From: Campylobacter sp. MIT 12-8780
GTDB taxonomy: Bacteria; Campylobacterota; Campylobacteria; Campylobacterales; Campylobacteraceae
NCBI RefSeq assembly: GCF_006864535.1
Contig: NZ_QHLL01000007.1
Location: 62,001-126,000 of the forward strand
Direction: 5' to 3'
DNA length: 64,000 nt
In this document: positions 7,952 to 16,764 of the stretch, piece by piece
Numbering within the stretch: the first letter of the stretch is position 1
Layout of the letters: each line of letters starts with the position of its first letter
Position numbers and translations under genes: made by a program
The notes under the pieces: model-generated
What the model was told of the DNA's origin: nothing
The model's database searches: none
Seen by the model: only the letters and a program-made list of their open reading frames with translations

Positions 7952-10417
7952 TCACTTCTCCCAAAAGATAAGGTTTTTTAGTCTTGGGTATTTTTGTATA
8001 TCTATACTATCACTTTGCACTATGTCGCCATTGTCAAATTCGCAAGTTTGCTTGCCTTTATTATCAAGAAAAATTCTTTTTATTTTAACGCCATTTAGGT
8101 TGCTAAGCGTGGTAAATATATCAAAATCCTCTCTATAAGCACTCATATCTAAATGTGCTATTTTGTCTTTTTGTATTGTTTTTATGAGTTTGCGGGATTT
8201 TTTATAGTCTATTATTGCTTGGTGTTTTTGCAGATTTTGTGGATTGCTTCGCTCGCTTTGCTTGCTCGCAATAGAATCTAGCACATATTCACAATTTGCT
8301 AAGGCTTCATCATAGCTTTCTAACTCATAGTATTTAAAAGCTCCACCACCTTTATAATCCACTTCTTTGCTAATCCCACTCGCAAAACCTGCTATAACTT
8401 TTTTCATACGAGGAATGATAACCTTATAAAAATGCTCACCCATTTCTACACCTAACCATTTACGCCCTAGTTTTTGGGCTGTGGCTATGGTTGTTCCACT
8501 GCCTGTAAAAAAATCTAAAATTATGGAATTTTGCTTGCTGCTTGCTTCTATAATTCGTTGTAATAATGCTTCTGGCTTTTGAGTCAGACTAATATCTGAT
8601 TCTATGCGTTCCATCTTATCCTTTGGGTCAAGATAAGATATATCATTCCAGCAAGAATCTAGCGGTTGTGATTGAAATATATATAAAACATCGTCTTTGC
8701 TAGGCTCTTTATTGGGGTTATTTCTCTTCCACTTGTTGAGATTTCTTTCTAATTTAAATATAAACAAATCTAAATTTTTAACATATAAATTAATAATATC
8801 GTGTTTTCTAGGATAATATCTTGTAGTTTGTCCAACAAAACTTTTATATGCCCATACTATTTCATTGACAAAATTATCCTCTCCAAAAACATTATTTAAA
8901 AGTTCACGCCCACGATAGTTTGCATTATGGTCTAAATGTAGATAAAAACTCCCCTTGCTGCTTAGTAAATCTCTTGCAAGCTCAAGGCGGTTATGCATTA
9001 AACTTAGCCATGTAGAATCTTGGAATTTATCTTTGTATTCAAAGTCGCTACCTGTATTAAAAGGCGGGTCAATATAAATTAAATCAATTTTATTTTGATA
9101 TTTTGGCATAAGGGTATTTAGAGCTTGAAAATTATCACTTTTGATAAGCTCGCCATCAAGATGATTTTCAAGATTATCAAAGAGGCTTAGAATCTTAAAA
9201 GTCATTTCTTTACTAAAATGCTTTGTATCGAGGGGTAAAAAGAGGTATTGCTTTTTATCATCATTGCGAGCCGTATTTGTGCGACGTGACAATCCATTAT
9301 TATTTGTTTGGATTGCTTCGGCTTCGCCTTGCAATGACAAAATAAAAGCTTCTTGCAAAGTCTCCAAAAACTCATTAGCATTAAAATTTTCACTAGCAAG
9401 CTTTAAATCCTGCCATTCTTTAAGCTGGGCTTTAAAACCCTTATCTTGCGTTAAATTTAACAAAAATTCCTGCCACAAGCTTTGTTCTTTAATCTGCTTT
9501 GCAATCTTATCAAGGCTAAAAACATAATGTACTTTTTTAGCAAATTTAGGTTTTAACCAAATTGCTTTTAGCTCATCTTCAAAATCAGCGATTAAATTTA
9601 TCGTTAGCTTTGCGGCGTCTTTGATTTTTGTAATTTTTGCTAAAGTTTCTTGCGTAAAATCACTTAATTTATCATCTTTATGTAAATAGGAAAAAAGCCA
9701 CAAGTCAAACTGCTCATTTAAAAACTCACGCGCATTTTTATGGATAAAAAAATCCACTTCATTTTGCCTTTTATAGCTTGAAAAATCCTTTTTTAAAGCT
9801 TCTTCATCAAGTTTATAAGGCTTTATGGATTTTATAAAATCCTCGCTAAATTCACTTGAGTTTTGCTTGAAAACATTGCTAAGATTCTCAAAAAGTTCTT
9901 TTTGATTGCTTACTTTTATGTTGATTGTTAAATCCTGCTCCTCTTTTTCTATGCTAGCTATTTTAAAAATTATTTTGTTTTTTGTATTATCAGCATTTTG
10001 TTTAAACTCGCTCGCATCAAATTTAAGTATATAATTTTCGCCCTCAAATTCCATGCTTTTATAAAGTGTATCAGATTTTACATAGTATAAATCCTGCGTT
10101 TTATAAAATAAGCTTGTATCGCTAGAATTGCTATAAACTCTAGCGTAAATGTTTTTATAAATGGGGGTAGTATTAAAAAAAGGCGTGCCTGTTTCGTTTA
10201 GATAAGTATCAAAAAAGGTATAAAGCTTGTTGTAAATATCTTGATTTTCATGAGTGTCTGCACCTATGAAATTTTCTAGTTTTGATTTTAAGTGTTTAAA
10301 ATATTTTGCCTTAATTTCAAGCAAATTTGTAAAACCGCTTTTATCTTTTATATCTTTGATTTTTGAGCCAAGATAAGAGCTTTCTAATCTTGAGTAAAAT
10401 TCTAATTTGTGATTCAT
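7952..10417 (-). CDS. mod: Type III DNA methyltransferase, Mod subunit
   Basis: 821-aa adenine methyltransferase that sets target specificity for the type III system. Catalytic motif IV is DPPFNTGSDFEY (~446) and lies before the SAM-binding motif FFTGSGTT (~633), the beta-class order. The target recognition region lies between them. The N-terminal ~400 residues are longer than in many Mods. Two palindromic repeat insertions are read through in frame (encoding parts around residues 365-385 and 715-730). I see no tetra- or pentanucleotide tract or long homopolymer of the kind that makes many Mods phase-variable. AAGGTGG precedes the ATG. First gene of the five-gene operon. Confidence 0.94.
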   Translation of the reverse strand: MNHKLEFYSRLESSYLGSKIKDIKDKSGFTNLLEIKAKYFKHLKSKLENFIGADTHENQDIYNKLYTFFDTYLNETGTPFFNTTPIYKNIYARVYSNSSDTSLFYKTQDLYYVKSDTLYKSMEFEGENYILKFDASEFKQNADNTKNKIIFKIASIEKEEQDLTINIKVSNQKELFENLSNVFKQNSSEFSEDFIKSIKPYKLDEEALKKDFSSYKRQNEVDFFIHKNAREFLNEQFDLWLFSYLHKDDKLSDFTQETLAKITKIKDAAKLTINLIADFEDELKAIWLKPKFAKKVHYVFSLDKIAKQIKEQSLWQEFLLNLTQDKGFKAQLKEWQDLKLASENFNANEFLETLQEAFILSLQGEAEAIQTNNNGLSRRTNTARNDDKKQYLFLPLDTKHFSKEMTFKILSLFDNLENHLDGELIKSDNFQALNTLMPKYQNKIDLIYIDPPFNTGSDFEYKDKFQDSTWLSLMHNRLELARDLLSSKGSFYLHLDHNANYRGRELLNNVFGEDNFVNEIVWAYKSFVGQTTRYYPRKHDIINLYVKNLDLFIFKLERNLNKWKRNNPNKEPSKDDVLYIFQSQPLDSCWNDISYLDPKDKMERIESDISLTQKPEALLQRIIEASSKQNSIILDFFTGSGTTIATAQKLGRKWLGVEMGEHFYKVIIPRMKKVIAGFASGISKEVDYKGGGAFKYYELESYDEALANCEYVLDSIASKQSERSNPQNLQKHQAIIDYKKSRKLIKTIQKDKIAHLDMSAYREDFDIFTTLSNLNGVKIKRIFLDNKGKQTCEFDNGDIVQSDSIDIQKYPRLKNLIFWEK
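8240..8273. repeat. Palindromic repeat within mod
   Basis: The sequence begins GGATTGCTTCGCTCGC and ends GCTCGCAAT, so ATTGC and GCAAT pair at the ends of a GC-richer stretch. It is a truncated relative of the larger palindrome at 9260-9338. Its coding translation (SIASKQSERSN) is unlike flanking Mod sequence. Confidence 0.6.
9260..9338. repeat. Palindromic repeat element inserted in frame in mod
   Basis: Outer arms TCATTGCGAG (9261) and CTTGCAATGAC (to 9338), inner arms ACAATCCA (9289-9296) and TGGATTGC (9309-9316), with a small nested hairpin GGCTTCGCC. The element resembles mobile palindromes (CATTGCGAG...GGATTGCTTCGGCTTCGCC...GCAATGAC) known across several bacteria, including Campylobacterota and Rickettsia. 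It is read in frame by mod as an apparently unrelated insertion (LSLQGEAEAIQTNNNG region). Confidence 0.75.
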
Positions 10418-10445
10418 TTTCCACCTTGATAAGTTTTATCTAAAC

Positions 10446-10515
10446 ATTATAACCAAACTTTACTTAAGCTTTTATTGTTCTAAGCTTGACAAATTTTAGC
10501 CTGCTTGGTTATAAT
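10446..10515. promoter_or_regulatory. Symmetric divergent promoters of mod and the SMR pair
   Basis: Plus strand: TTGACA (10486-10491), 18-bp spacer, TATAAT (10510-10515), facing the SMR genes. Minus strand: TATAAT at 10446-10451, facing mod. Both -10 boxes are part of a perfect 11-bp inverted repeat (10446-10456 with 10505-10515, TTGGTTATAAT in each direction), so the two promoters are near mirror images. Confidence 0.65.
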
Positions 10516-10564
10516 CACGCTTTTTAAAAGTGTATATTTTTAGAAAATCAATCAAGGAAAAAGA

Positions 10565-10927
10565 GTGAAAGATCGATCTTGGCTTAGGATTATGTTTAAT
10601 TCTTCAAAGTTTTTGTCTTGGATTTTTTTGCTTTTAGCTATAGCTTTTGAAGTGCTTGGCACGAGCTTTTTAAAGCTTGAAAATGTGAGTTTGGCTCTTT
10701 TTTTGATGGCTGTTTTTATCGCTATTTCTTATTTTTTTATGGGACTTTGTTTAAAACACATTCAAGTTGGCATTGCTTATGCGCTTTGGGAGCTTTTAGG
10801 CACGCTTGGTATAGTTTGTATAGCTTTGTTTGTTTTTAAAGAAAGTTTGAGTTTTACTCAAATTTGTGGCATTGTTTTAGCCTTTATTGGTATCATTTTG
10901 ATCAATTTTGGCGAGGTTAAGCCATGA
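10565..10927 (+). CDS. SMR-family efflux subunit (first of pair)
   Basis: 120-aa small multidrug resistance family membrane protein with four TM segments. Family signatures: AIAFEVLGTSFLKL (the conserved TM1 Glu, here in FEVLG), GIAYALWELLGTLGI and the IVLAFIGIILINFGEV end. SMR pairs use proton motive force to export cationic drugs, guanidinium or polyamines. Start is GTG at 10565 with AAGGA 7-8 bp upstream; an internal ATG nine codons later is possible. It overlaps the next SMR gene by 4 bp, so they probably form a heterodimer. In C. jejuni the equivalent pair is Cj1173/Cj1174. Confidence 0.9.
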   Translation: MKDRSWLRIMFNSSKFLSWIFLLLAIAFEVLGTSFLKLENVSLALFLMAVFIAISYFFMGLCLKHIQVGIAYALWELLGTLGIVCIALFVFKESLSFTQICGIVLAFIGIILINFGEVKP

Positions 10928-11238
10928 AAATTTATATATTTATCATCATTGCTTCAGCTATTTTAGATATTTTTGCTAACTTGGCTCTTAAAAAATCAAA
11001 TACCTTTGAGAAAAAAAGCTGGGGGATATTTGCGATCATCTTAGCTATCCTAGCCTTTTTCTGCCTTTTTTTAAGCTTAGAATATGTGCCTTTAAGTATA
11101 GCTTATAGCACTTGGGGAGCTATAGGTATCATTGGCACTTGTTTGGGAGGCTATGTTTTTTATAAAGAAAAGCTTAATTTTATCGGCATTTTAGGCATAG
11201 CTTGCATTATCTTAGCTGTCGTGCTTTTAAATATTTAA
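10924..11238 (+). CDS. SMR-family efflux subunit (second of pair)
   Basis: 104-aa four-TM SMR protein. TM1 reads AILDIFANLALKKS, so the usual Glu of the TM1 motif is replaced by Asp/neutral residues; paired SMR proteins often divide function in this way. PLSIAYSTWGAIGIIGT is the TM3 signature and GILGIACIILAVVLLN the TM4 end. Translation is coupled to the upstream subunit by ATGA. Substrate cannot be read. Confidence 0.9.
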   Translation: MKIYIFIIIASAILDIFANLALKKSNTFEKKSWGIFAIILAILAFFCLFLSLEYVPLSIAYSTWGAIGIIGTCLGGYVFYKEKLNFIGILGIACIILAVVLLNI

Positions 11239-11298
11239 TTAAGCTTTTTTTCATCTTAAAAAGATAGAATTTATCAAGTTTACAGCAAAGGATAAGCC

Positions 11299-11502
11299 AT
11301 GAAAACATTTCAAGTTGCTAATGTTAAATGTCAAAATTGTGTCAATTTAATCAAAAACGCCCTTGAAGACGAGTTTGGCAGTATCAAAATCAATCTTAAC
11401 ACAGAGCCAAAAACTTTAAGCATAAACTTAAGTGATGAAAGACTAGCAGAGTTTAAACAAGCCCTTGAAGAGCTTAATTTTAGCATTTTAAAAGAACTTT
11501 AA
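11299..11502 (+). CDS. copZ: CopZ-like heavy-metal-binding chaperone
   Basis: 67 aa, a single HMA-type ferredoxin-like domain. The metal site is the Cys pair in NVKCQNCVNLIKNAL (residues ~11-14), with the rest matching the betaalphabeta-betaalphabeta pattern. It lacks the usual Met-x-Cys before the motif (VKCQNC). It probably hands Cu(I) to CopA, encoded 3 bp downstream. A ribosome site (AAAGGA) precedes the ATG. Confidence 0.88.
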   Translation: MKTFQVANVKCQNCVNLIKNALEDEFGSIKINLNTEPKTLSINLSDERLAEFKQALEELNFSILKEL

Positions 11503-11505
11503 GCT

Positions 11506-13626
11506 ATGCAAGAATGGCGTTTAAAAATCGGCAAAATGACTTGCACAAACTGCTCAAATGCGATTGAGCGTATATGTTCTAAAATGCAAGGTGTTGAAAA
11601 GGCAAGTGTTTCATATCTTAACGCCAGTGGGATTTTTTTACTTTCAAGCGAGGAAGTAAAGGCAAAAATTCAACAAAAAATCAAAGATTTAGGCTATGAA
11701 GTATTACAAAATGATGAGGATATATATGAATTTAAACTCAAAGAGCTTCAAAAGTTAAAATTCAATCTCATCTTAAGTGTGATAATAAGTGCTTTGGCTA
11801 TGCTTTTAATGATGAGTTTTCATGGGATTTTAAGCGAGCTTTTGCAGATGGTTTTGGGACTTTTTGGGGTGTTTTATTGTGGGCGAGGCTTTTTTATACA
11901 TGCGTTTAAGGGCTTGAAAAATCTAGCTCTTGATATGAATACCCTTGTAAGCTTGGGTTCTTTAAGTGCTGTGATTTACTCCTTTTTAGCTTTTTTGGGT
12001 ATTTTTCAAACACATTTGTATTTTGCTGAAGCAAGTATGATTATCACTTTTGTGCTTTTAGGCAAATTCTTAGAAGAAAATGCTAAATTTAAGGCAAATA
12101 GCGCTCAAAAAGGGCTTGAAAAATTTGAGCTAAAAACTGCAAGATTAGTGCAAAAAGATGGCTCTTTTAGCCTTGTAAATCCTTCCTTTTTGCAAGTAGG
12201 CGATGAAGTGCTTGTTAAAGAAGGTGAAAGCATTAGCGTTGATGGCGTGGTGCTTGAGGGTAAGGCTGAAGTGGATATGAGTGTGATAAGTGGGGAGTTT
12301 ATGCCCTTGCTTAAACAAAAAGGAGATGAGGTAGAAGCTGGTGGGTTGTTAGTAAGTGGTTTGTTGCGTATAAGAGCGAGCAAAAAGGCTATGGATAGTA
12401 ATCTTGAGCATATTAAAAATCTTATCTTTCAAGCAAGCAATGCTAAAATGCCTATAACTTTGCTTGTTGATAAGCTTTCAGCGTATTTTGTGGGTGCGAT
12501 TTTAATGCTCGCTCTTATCACTTTTATGGCTTGGTGGTTTATAGCCGGCTTAAATGAAGCTTTTTTGCATTCAAGTGCGCTTTTGCTTATCTCTTGCCCT
12601 TGTGCTTTAGGACTTGCAACGCCGATTGCTTTAGTTTTGGCTATACATAATGCCTCAAAACATCATATCCTTATTAAAAACCCTAGTGCTATAGAGCTTT
12701 TACGAAAGATAAAAGAGGGGATTTTTGATAAAACAGGCACTTTAAGCGAGGAAAAATTAAGCATTTATGCTCATAATTTAAGCAAAGAAAATTTTGAATT
12801 GCTTAGCAAGCTTGAGTATTTTAGCACTCATCCTATAGCCAATGCGATAAAAACAAATGATGTGGCTCAAGTTAAGCATATTAATAAAGACAAGCTCGAG
12901 TTTTTCACAGCTCGTGGGCTTTTATATACAGATGAAAAGGCTGTGTTTTTAGCTGGGAATGAGACTTTTTTAAAAGAAAGAGGCGTTACAATCTCTCAAG
13001 AACAGCACAATTTCGTGTTTGAAAATGCTAACCTTGCTCCTATTGTAGTGTATTTTGCTAAAGATAAAACTTGTCTTGGCTGTGTGTGCTTGCAAAATGA
13101 GTTGCGAAAAGAAGCACATACGCTCATTGCTTCACTAAAAGCTTTAGGTATAAAAAGCCTCATTTTAAGCGGGGATAATGAAAAAAGCGTGCAAAGTGTA
13201 GCTCAAAAGCTTGATATTAAAGAATATTATGCAAATTTAAAGCCTGAGGATAAGCTTGAGTTTATTAAAAAAAGACCAAATGCCTTTTTTGTAGGAGATG
13301 GAGTTAATGATGCAGCAAGTTTAAGACTTGCAAGTGTGAGTTTTGCTTTAAATGCTGGCTCAAATTTGGCTAAAGAAAATGGGGATTTTATCTTGATGAA
13401 AGATGATTTGATGGGCATTGATTATGCTTTGAGGCTTTCTAAGAAAACCTTTAGTATTATTAGGCTTAATCTTTTTTGGGCTTGTATTTATAATGCCCTT
13501 TGCATACCCCTTGCTGCTGGGCTTGTGCCAGGTATTAGCCTAAGTCCGCATATTGCTGCTCTTGCTATGTGCTTTTCTTCTTTGTGCGTGGTGATGAATT
13601 CTTTGCGGCTTAAAAAGGATATCTAA
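11506..13626 (+). CDS. copA: Copper-exporting P1B-type ATPase CopA
   Basis: 706 aa. N-terminal HMA domain with MTCTNCSNAIERI, then TM helices, the actuator loop VISGEFMP, the Cu(I) channel motif SCPCALGLATP (C364 and following), phosphorylation loop FDKTGTLSEEK (D408), HP motif region STHPIANAI, and GDGVNDAASL hinge. All catalytic residues for a Cu(I)-exporting ATPase are present. Located in the inner membrane, it exports Cu(I) to the periplasm for tolerance. Adjacent copZ supports copper as substrate. No clear ribosome site precedes the ATG, so it may be translationally coupled to copZ. Confidence 0.95.
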   Translation: MQEWRLKIGKMTCTNCSNAIERICSKMQGVEKASVSYLNASGIFLLSSEEVKAKIQQKIKDLGYEVLQNDEDIYEFKLKELQKLKFNLILSVIISALAMLLMMSFHGILSELLQMVLGLFGVFYCGRGFFIHAFKGLKNLALDMNTLVSLGSLSAVIYSFLAFLGIFQTHLYFAEASMIITFVLLGKFLEENAKFKANSAQKGLEKFELKTARLVQKDGSFSLVNPSFLQVGDEVLVKEGESISVDGVVLEGKAEVDMSVISGEFMPLLKQKGDEVEAGGLLVSGLLRIRASKKAMDSNLEHIKNLIFQASNAKMPITLLVDKLSAYFVGAILMLALITFMAWWFIAGLNEAFLHSSALLLISCPCALGLATPIALVLAIHNASKHHILIKNPSAIELLRKIKEGIFDKTGTLSEEKLSIYAHNLSKENFELLSKLEYFSTHPIANAIKTNDVAQVKHINKDKLEFFTARGLLYTDEKAVFLAGNETFLKERGVTISQEQHNFVFENANLAPIVVYFAKDKTCLGCVCLQNELRKEAHTLIASLKALGIKSLILSGDNEKSVQSVAQKLDIKEYYANLKPEDKLEFIKKRPNAFFVGDGVNDAASLRLASVSFALNAGSNLAKENGDFILMKDDLMGIDYALRLSKKTFSIIRLNLFWACIYNALCIPLAAGLVPGISLSPHIAALAMCFSSLCVVMNSLRLKKDI

Positions 13627-13653
13627 AAAAACAAGCTTAACCAAAAACTCAAA

Positions 13654-15258
13654 TCACTCTTTTGTAGGTTCGCCAAAACACTCATCAAGTGCAGCTTTTG
13701 CTTCAGCTTGATGATCGCGAGCCTTTGCTCCTTGCCTTAGGCTTGCAAATTCAGCTTTTAAATCCTTTTGAGGCGTTAAACCTTGAGCATTTTGAAAATC
13801 TTGCGTTTCATTTATATTTTTTTTTTCGTCTAAATTTGAGCTTTGTTTAGCTTTTTGTAAATCCTGAAGCTTGCTCTCATCAATTTGCATAGCTTTTTGC
13901 ACACTGAGTTTGGCATTTAAAAGCTTTAAGGCAAGCTCTTGGATAAGCTTAAAACCGCGATTTAAAATACCTTTATCTTCTTCACTAGCATGAGAACTTA
14001 TGCTTAAAATATCATTTTCAAAGCTTATAAAGGCTGTAGAGCGTTCAAAACATTGTCCTAAGGTATAATCCCTATCATAAATTGCTTCAAGTAAGCGTTC
14101 ATAAGGATTTTTCTTTTCTTCTTTTATACTTGTTTGAGGGCTTGGCTCATTAGGGCTTATCTTTTGCGTACTTATAAGCTTTTCTTCATTTTGTGGCACT
14201 TGGGGCTTGCTTAAGTTTTGAATTTCTTCATCAATACTCTTAAGAGCACTTGCTTCCATAAGCATAAAAGCCATAACGCAAAGCACAAAAGCATCATCAT
14301 CGCAGTGAGCAAGCATGGTTTTTGCTCTTGAGAGTATCCTAAAAAAACGTTCATAAACAAGCAAAGAAAATTCCTCGCTTTTAGCAAAAAAACTTTCTTT
14401 AAGATAAAAAATCATCTCATCTATAACATTGCTCGCTTCATAATCTTGCAAGCTTTTTAAAAACTCAAGCACCTTTTCTTTATCTTTTTGTAAGATAAGC
14501 GTATAAAACTCGCTCACCTTTTGAGGATCTAAAAACCCAAGCATTTCAGCCATTTTCAGGCTAGTAAGTTCATTTTCACAAAAGATAATGGCTTGATCTA
14601 AAAGTGTAAGTGTATCCCTTAAAGAACCCTGCCCGCTTCTTGCGACAAGTTTTAAAGCTTCATTTTCAAATTTCACGCCTTCTAAATTTAAGATATGTTC
14701 TAAATGTTTTACAATCTCGCTTTGAGGAATTTGCTTAAAACGAAAATGCTGAGTGCGAGAAAGCACGGTAGCAGGTAGTTTTAAAGGATCAGTAGTTGCC
14801 AGTATAAACTTAACATAACTTGGTGGCTCTTCAAGGGTTTTTAAAAGAGCGTTTGCTGCTTGAGGCGTAAGCATATGCACCTCATCGATGATGAAGATTT
14901 TAAATCTTGCCATAGAAGGAGCGTATTTGGTTTGCTCGATAAGCTCTTGAATGTCTTCTAAGCCCCTATGAGAAGCTGCGTCCATCTCGATAATATCTAT
15001 ATGCTTGCCCTCAAGTGCTGCTAGACAATGCTTGCACTCCCCACAAGGTGTGGCACTTGGTCCTTTTTCACACACCAAGGCACGCGAAAAAATCCTTGCA
15101 CTTGAAGTTTTTCCACTGCCACGAAGTCCTGAAAAAAGATAAGCATGGGCTAGGCGTTGGTGGTTTAAAGCGTATTTTAAGCTCGTGCTAATCGTGCTTT
15201 GCCCGATGAGTTCATCAAAGGTTTTAGGGCGGTATTTAATGGCAAGGGCTTGAAGCAT
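13654..15258 (-). CDS. dnaX: DNA polymerase III subunit tau (gamma/tau)
   Basis: 534-aa clamp-loader ATPase. Walker A GLRGSGKTSSAR (~43-55), zinc-binding cysteines CEKGPSATPCGECKHC, DEVHMLTPQAANALLKTLEEPP (Walker B, sensor region) and SRTQHFRFK identify DnaX. Domain III follows to ~350. The Gln/Lys/Ser-rich C-terminal region contains an A10 run on the coding strand at codons 478-481, after which both alternative frames stop almost at once (see the tract entry). Downstream gene order dnaX-rho matches C. jejuni. It lies convergent to copA with a 27-bp gap. Confidence 0.96.
   Translation of the reverse strand: MLQALAIKYRPKTFDELIGQSTISTSLKYALNHQRLAHAYLFSGLRGSGKTSSARIFSRALVCEKGPSATPCGECKHCLAALEGKHIDIIEMDAASHRGLEDIQELIEQTKYAPSMARFKIFIIDEVHMLTPQAANALLKTLEEPPSYVKFILATTDPLKLPATVLSRTQHFRFKQIPQSEIVKHLEHILNLEGVKFENEALKLVARSGQGSLRDTLTLLDQAIIFCENELTSLKMAEMLGFLDPQKVSEFYTLILQKDKEKVLEFLKSLQDYEASNVIDEMIFYLKESFFAKSEEFSLLVYERFFRILSRAKTMLAHCDDDAFVLCVMAFMLMEASALKSIDEEIQNLSKPQVPQNEEKLISTQKISPNEPSPQTSIKEEKKNPYERLLEAIYDRDYTLGQCFERSTAFISFENDILSISSHASEEDKGILNRGFKLIQELALKLLNAKLSVQKAMQIDESKLQDLQKAKQSSNLDEKKNINETQDFQNAQGLTPQKDLKAEFASLRQGAKARDHQAEAKAALDECFGEPTKE
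13817..13826 (-). promoter_or_regulatory. A10 slippery tract in dnaX
   Basis: The coding strand has ten A residues (T10 on plus) spanning codons 478-481. A one-base gain gives a TGA five codons after the tract starts; a one-base loss gives a TAA after four to five. Slippage here would give a product of about 482 residues, roughly 52 shorter than tau. Confidence 0.55.
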
Positions 15259-15282
15259 TGTTACTCTCTTTGAATTTTCAAT

Positions 15283-16575
15283 TTATTCGTTCATAATAGA
15301 TAAAAGCTCGACATTGTCTTTAGTTTTTAACATCTTTGAGTATAAAAATTTCAAGGCTTCTACATCGTCCATTTGAGAAATGGCTGAGCGAATCGCCCAA
15401 ATTTTTTGCAAATCACCCGGATTTTGCAAAAGTTCTTCTTTTCTTGTGCCTGATTTGATGATATTGATGGCTGGATAAATTCGGCGATCCGAGATATTGC
15501 GATCAAGCACGATTTCACTATTTCCTGTGCCTTTAAACTCCTCAAAGATCACATCATCCATTCTTGAGCCTGTATCTATGAGTGCAGTTGCGACTATGGT
15601 TAAAGAGCCACCATTTTCTATATTTCTAGCTGCTCCAAAAAATCTTTTTGGTTTATGTAAAGCATTAGCATCAACACCCCCACTTAAAACCTTGCCAGAG
15701 CTTGGCGTAGCGGTATTATACGCTCTTGCAAGTCTTGTTATGCTATCAAGCAAGATGATAACATCTTGTCCCATTTCTACCATTCTTTTTGCTTTTTCTA
15801 TGACAAGTTCAGCTACACGCACATGATTATAAGCTGGTAGATCAAAAGTTGAGCTAAACACCTCTCCTTTAACACATCTTTGCATATCAGTAACTTCTTC
15901 TGGACGCTCATCGACTAAAAGCACGATGAGTTGCATTTCTGGGTGATTTCTAGCAACTGCTGCAGCTAGTTCTTTCATGAGCTCAGTTTTTCCTGTGCGA
16001 GGAGGTGCTACTATAAGTCCTCTTTGCCCCTTGCCTATGGGCGTAAAAAGATCAAGCACGCGTCCTGTAAGCTTGGTAGCTTCATATTCAAGTTTGATTT
16101 TTTCTGTTGGAAAGATAGGGGTTAGATTGTCAAATAAAGGACGTTCTCTTGCTTCTTGTAAAGGCATATAATTAATGGCTTCAATCTTAAGCAAGGCATA
16201 ATATTTTTCTTGATCCTTTGGCTCTCTAACTTGCCCTGTAACGATGTCTCCTACTCTTAGGGCGAATTTGCGAATTTGAGAGTTTGAAACATAAGCATCA
16301 TTTACACTATCGCTTAAATTTGCGTCCATTCCACGCAAAAAGCCATAGCCTTCATTTGAAATTTCTAAAATCCCTGTAAAAAGTATAAAGCCACCTGCTT
16401 TAGTTTGAGCCTTAAGTATCTCAAAGATAAGCTCTTGGCGACGCAGTTCTCTTGGGTTTTCAATACTAAGTTCATTAGCGATTTTAACGAGACTTTCTAA
16501 GTCTTGCAACTTTAAATCTTCGATTTTATACCCCTCCACTGGAATGTGGGTTCTTTGTTTTTTGTTATTTTCCAT
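15283..16575 (-). CDS. rho: Transcription termination factor Rho
   Basis: 430-aa hexameric RNA helicase that terminates transcription. Contains the N-terminal Rho domain, the cold-shock-like RNA-binding OB fold ([15 protein letters not shown]), the ATPase Walker [19 protein letters not shown] (~187-200), [25 protein letters not shown] (Walker B region) and the R-loop/Arg finger segment [20 protein letters not shown]. Length is normal. It is upstream of dnaX by about 24 bp and likely cotranscribed. Confidence 0.97.
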   Translation of the reverse strand: MENNKKQRTHIPVEGYKIEDLKLQDLESLVKIANELSIENPRELRRQELIFEILKAQTKAGGFILFTGILEISNEGYGFLRGMDANLSDSVNDAYVSNSQIRKFALRVGDIVTGQVREPKDQEKYYALLKIEAINYMPLQEARERPLFDNLTPIFPTEKIKLEYEATKLTGRVLDLFTPIGKGQRGLIVAPPRTGKTELMKELAAAVARNHPEMQLIVLLVDERPEEVTDMQRCVKGEVFSSTFDLPAYNHVRVAELVIEKAKRMVEMGQDVIILLDSITRLARAYNTATPSSGKVLSGGVDANALHKPKRFFGAARNIENGGSLTIVATALIDTGSRMDDVIFEEFKGTGNSEIVLDRNISDRRIYPAINIIKSGTRKEELLQNPGDLQKIWAIRSAISQMDDVEALKFLYSKMLKTKDNVELLSIMNE

Positions 16576-16764
16576 AAAACCTCGTAAGTTAGATAAGTAG
16601 TTTATTTTGTATGTTTAAGCTTAAATTCATTTGTAATTATAAGCAGTTTTACTTAAAAAAAAGCTAAATTTGCATTTTTTTATACCTAAGCCCTTTTTCA
16701 AGCAAATATGCTACAATTAAAACTTTAAATTCGCAATAAAGAAAGTAATGAAACAAAGAAAAAG

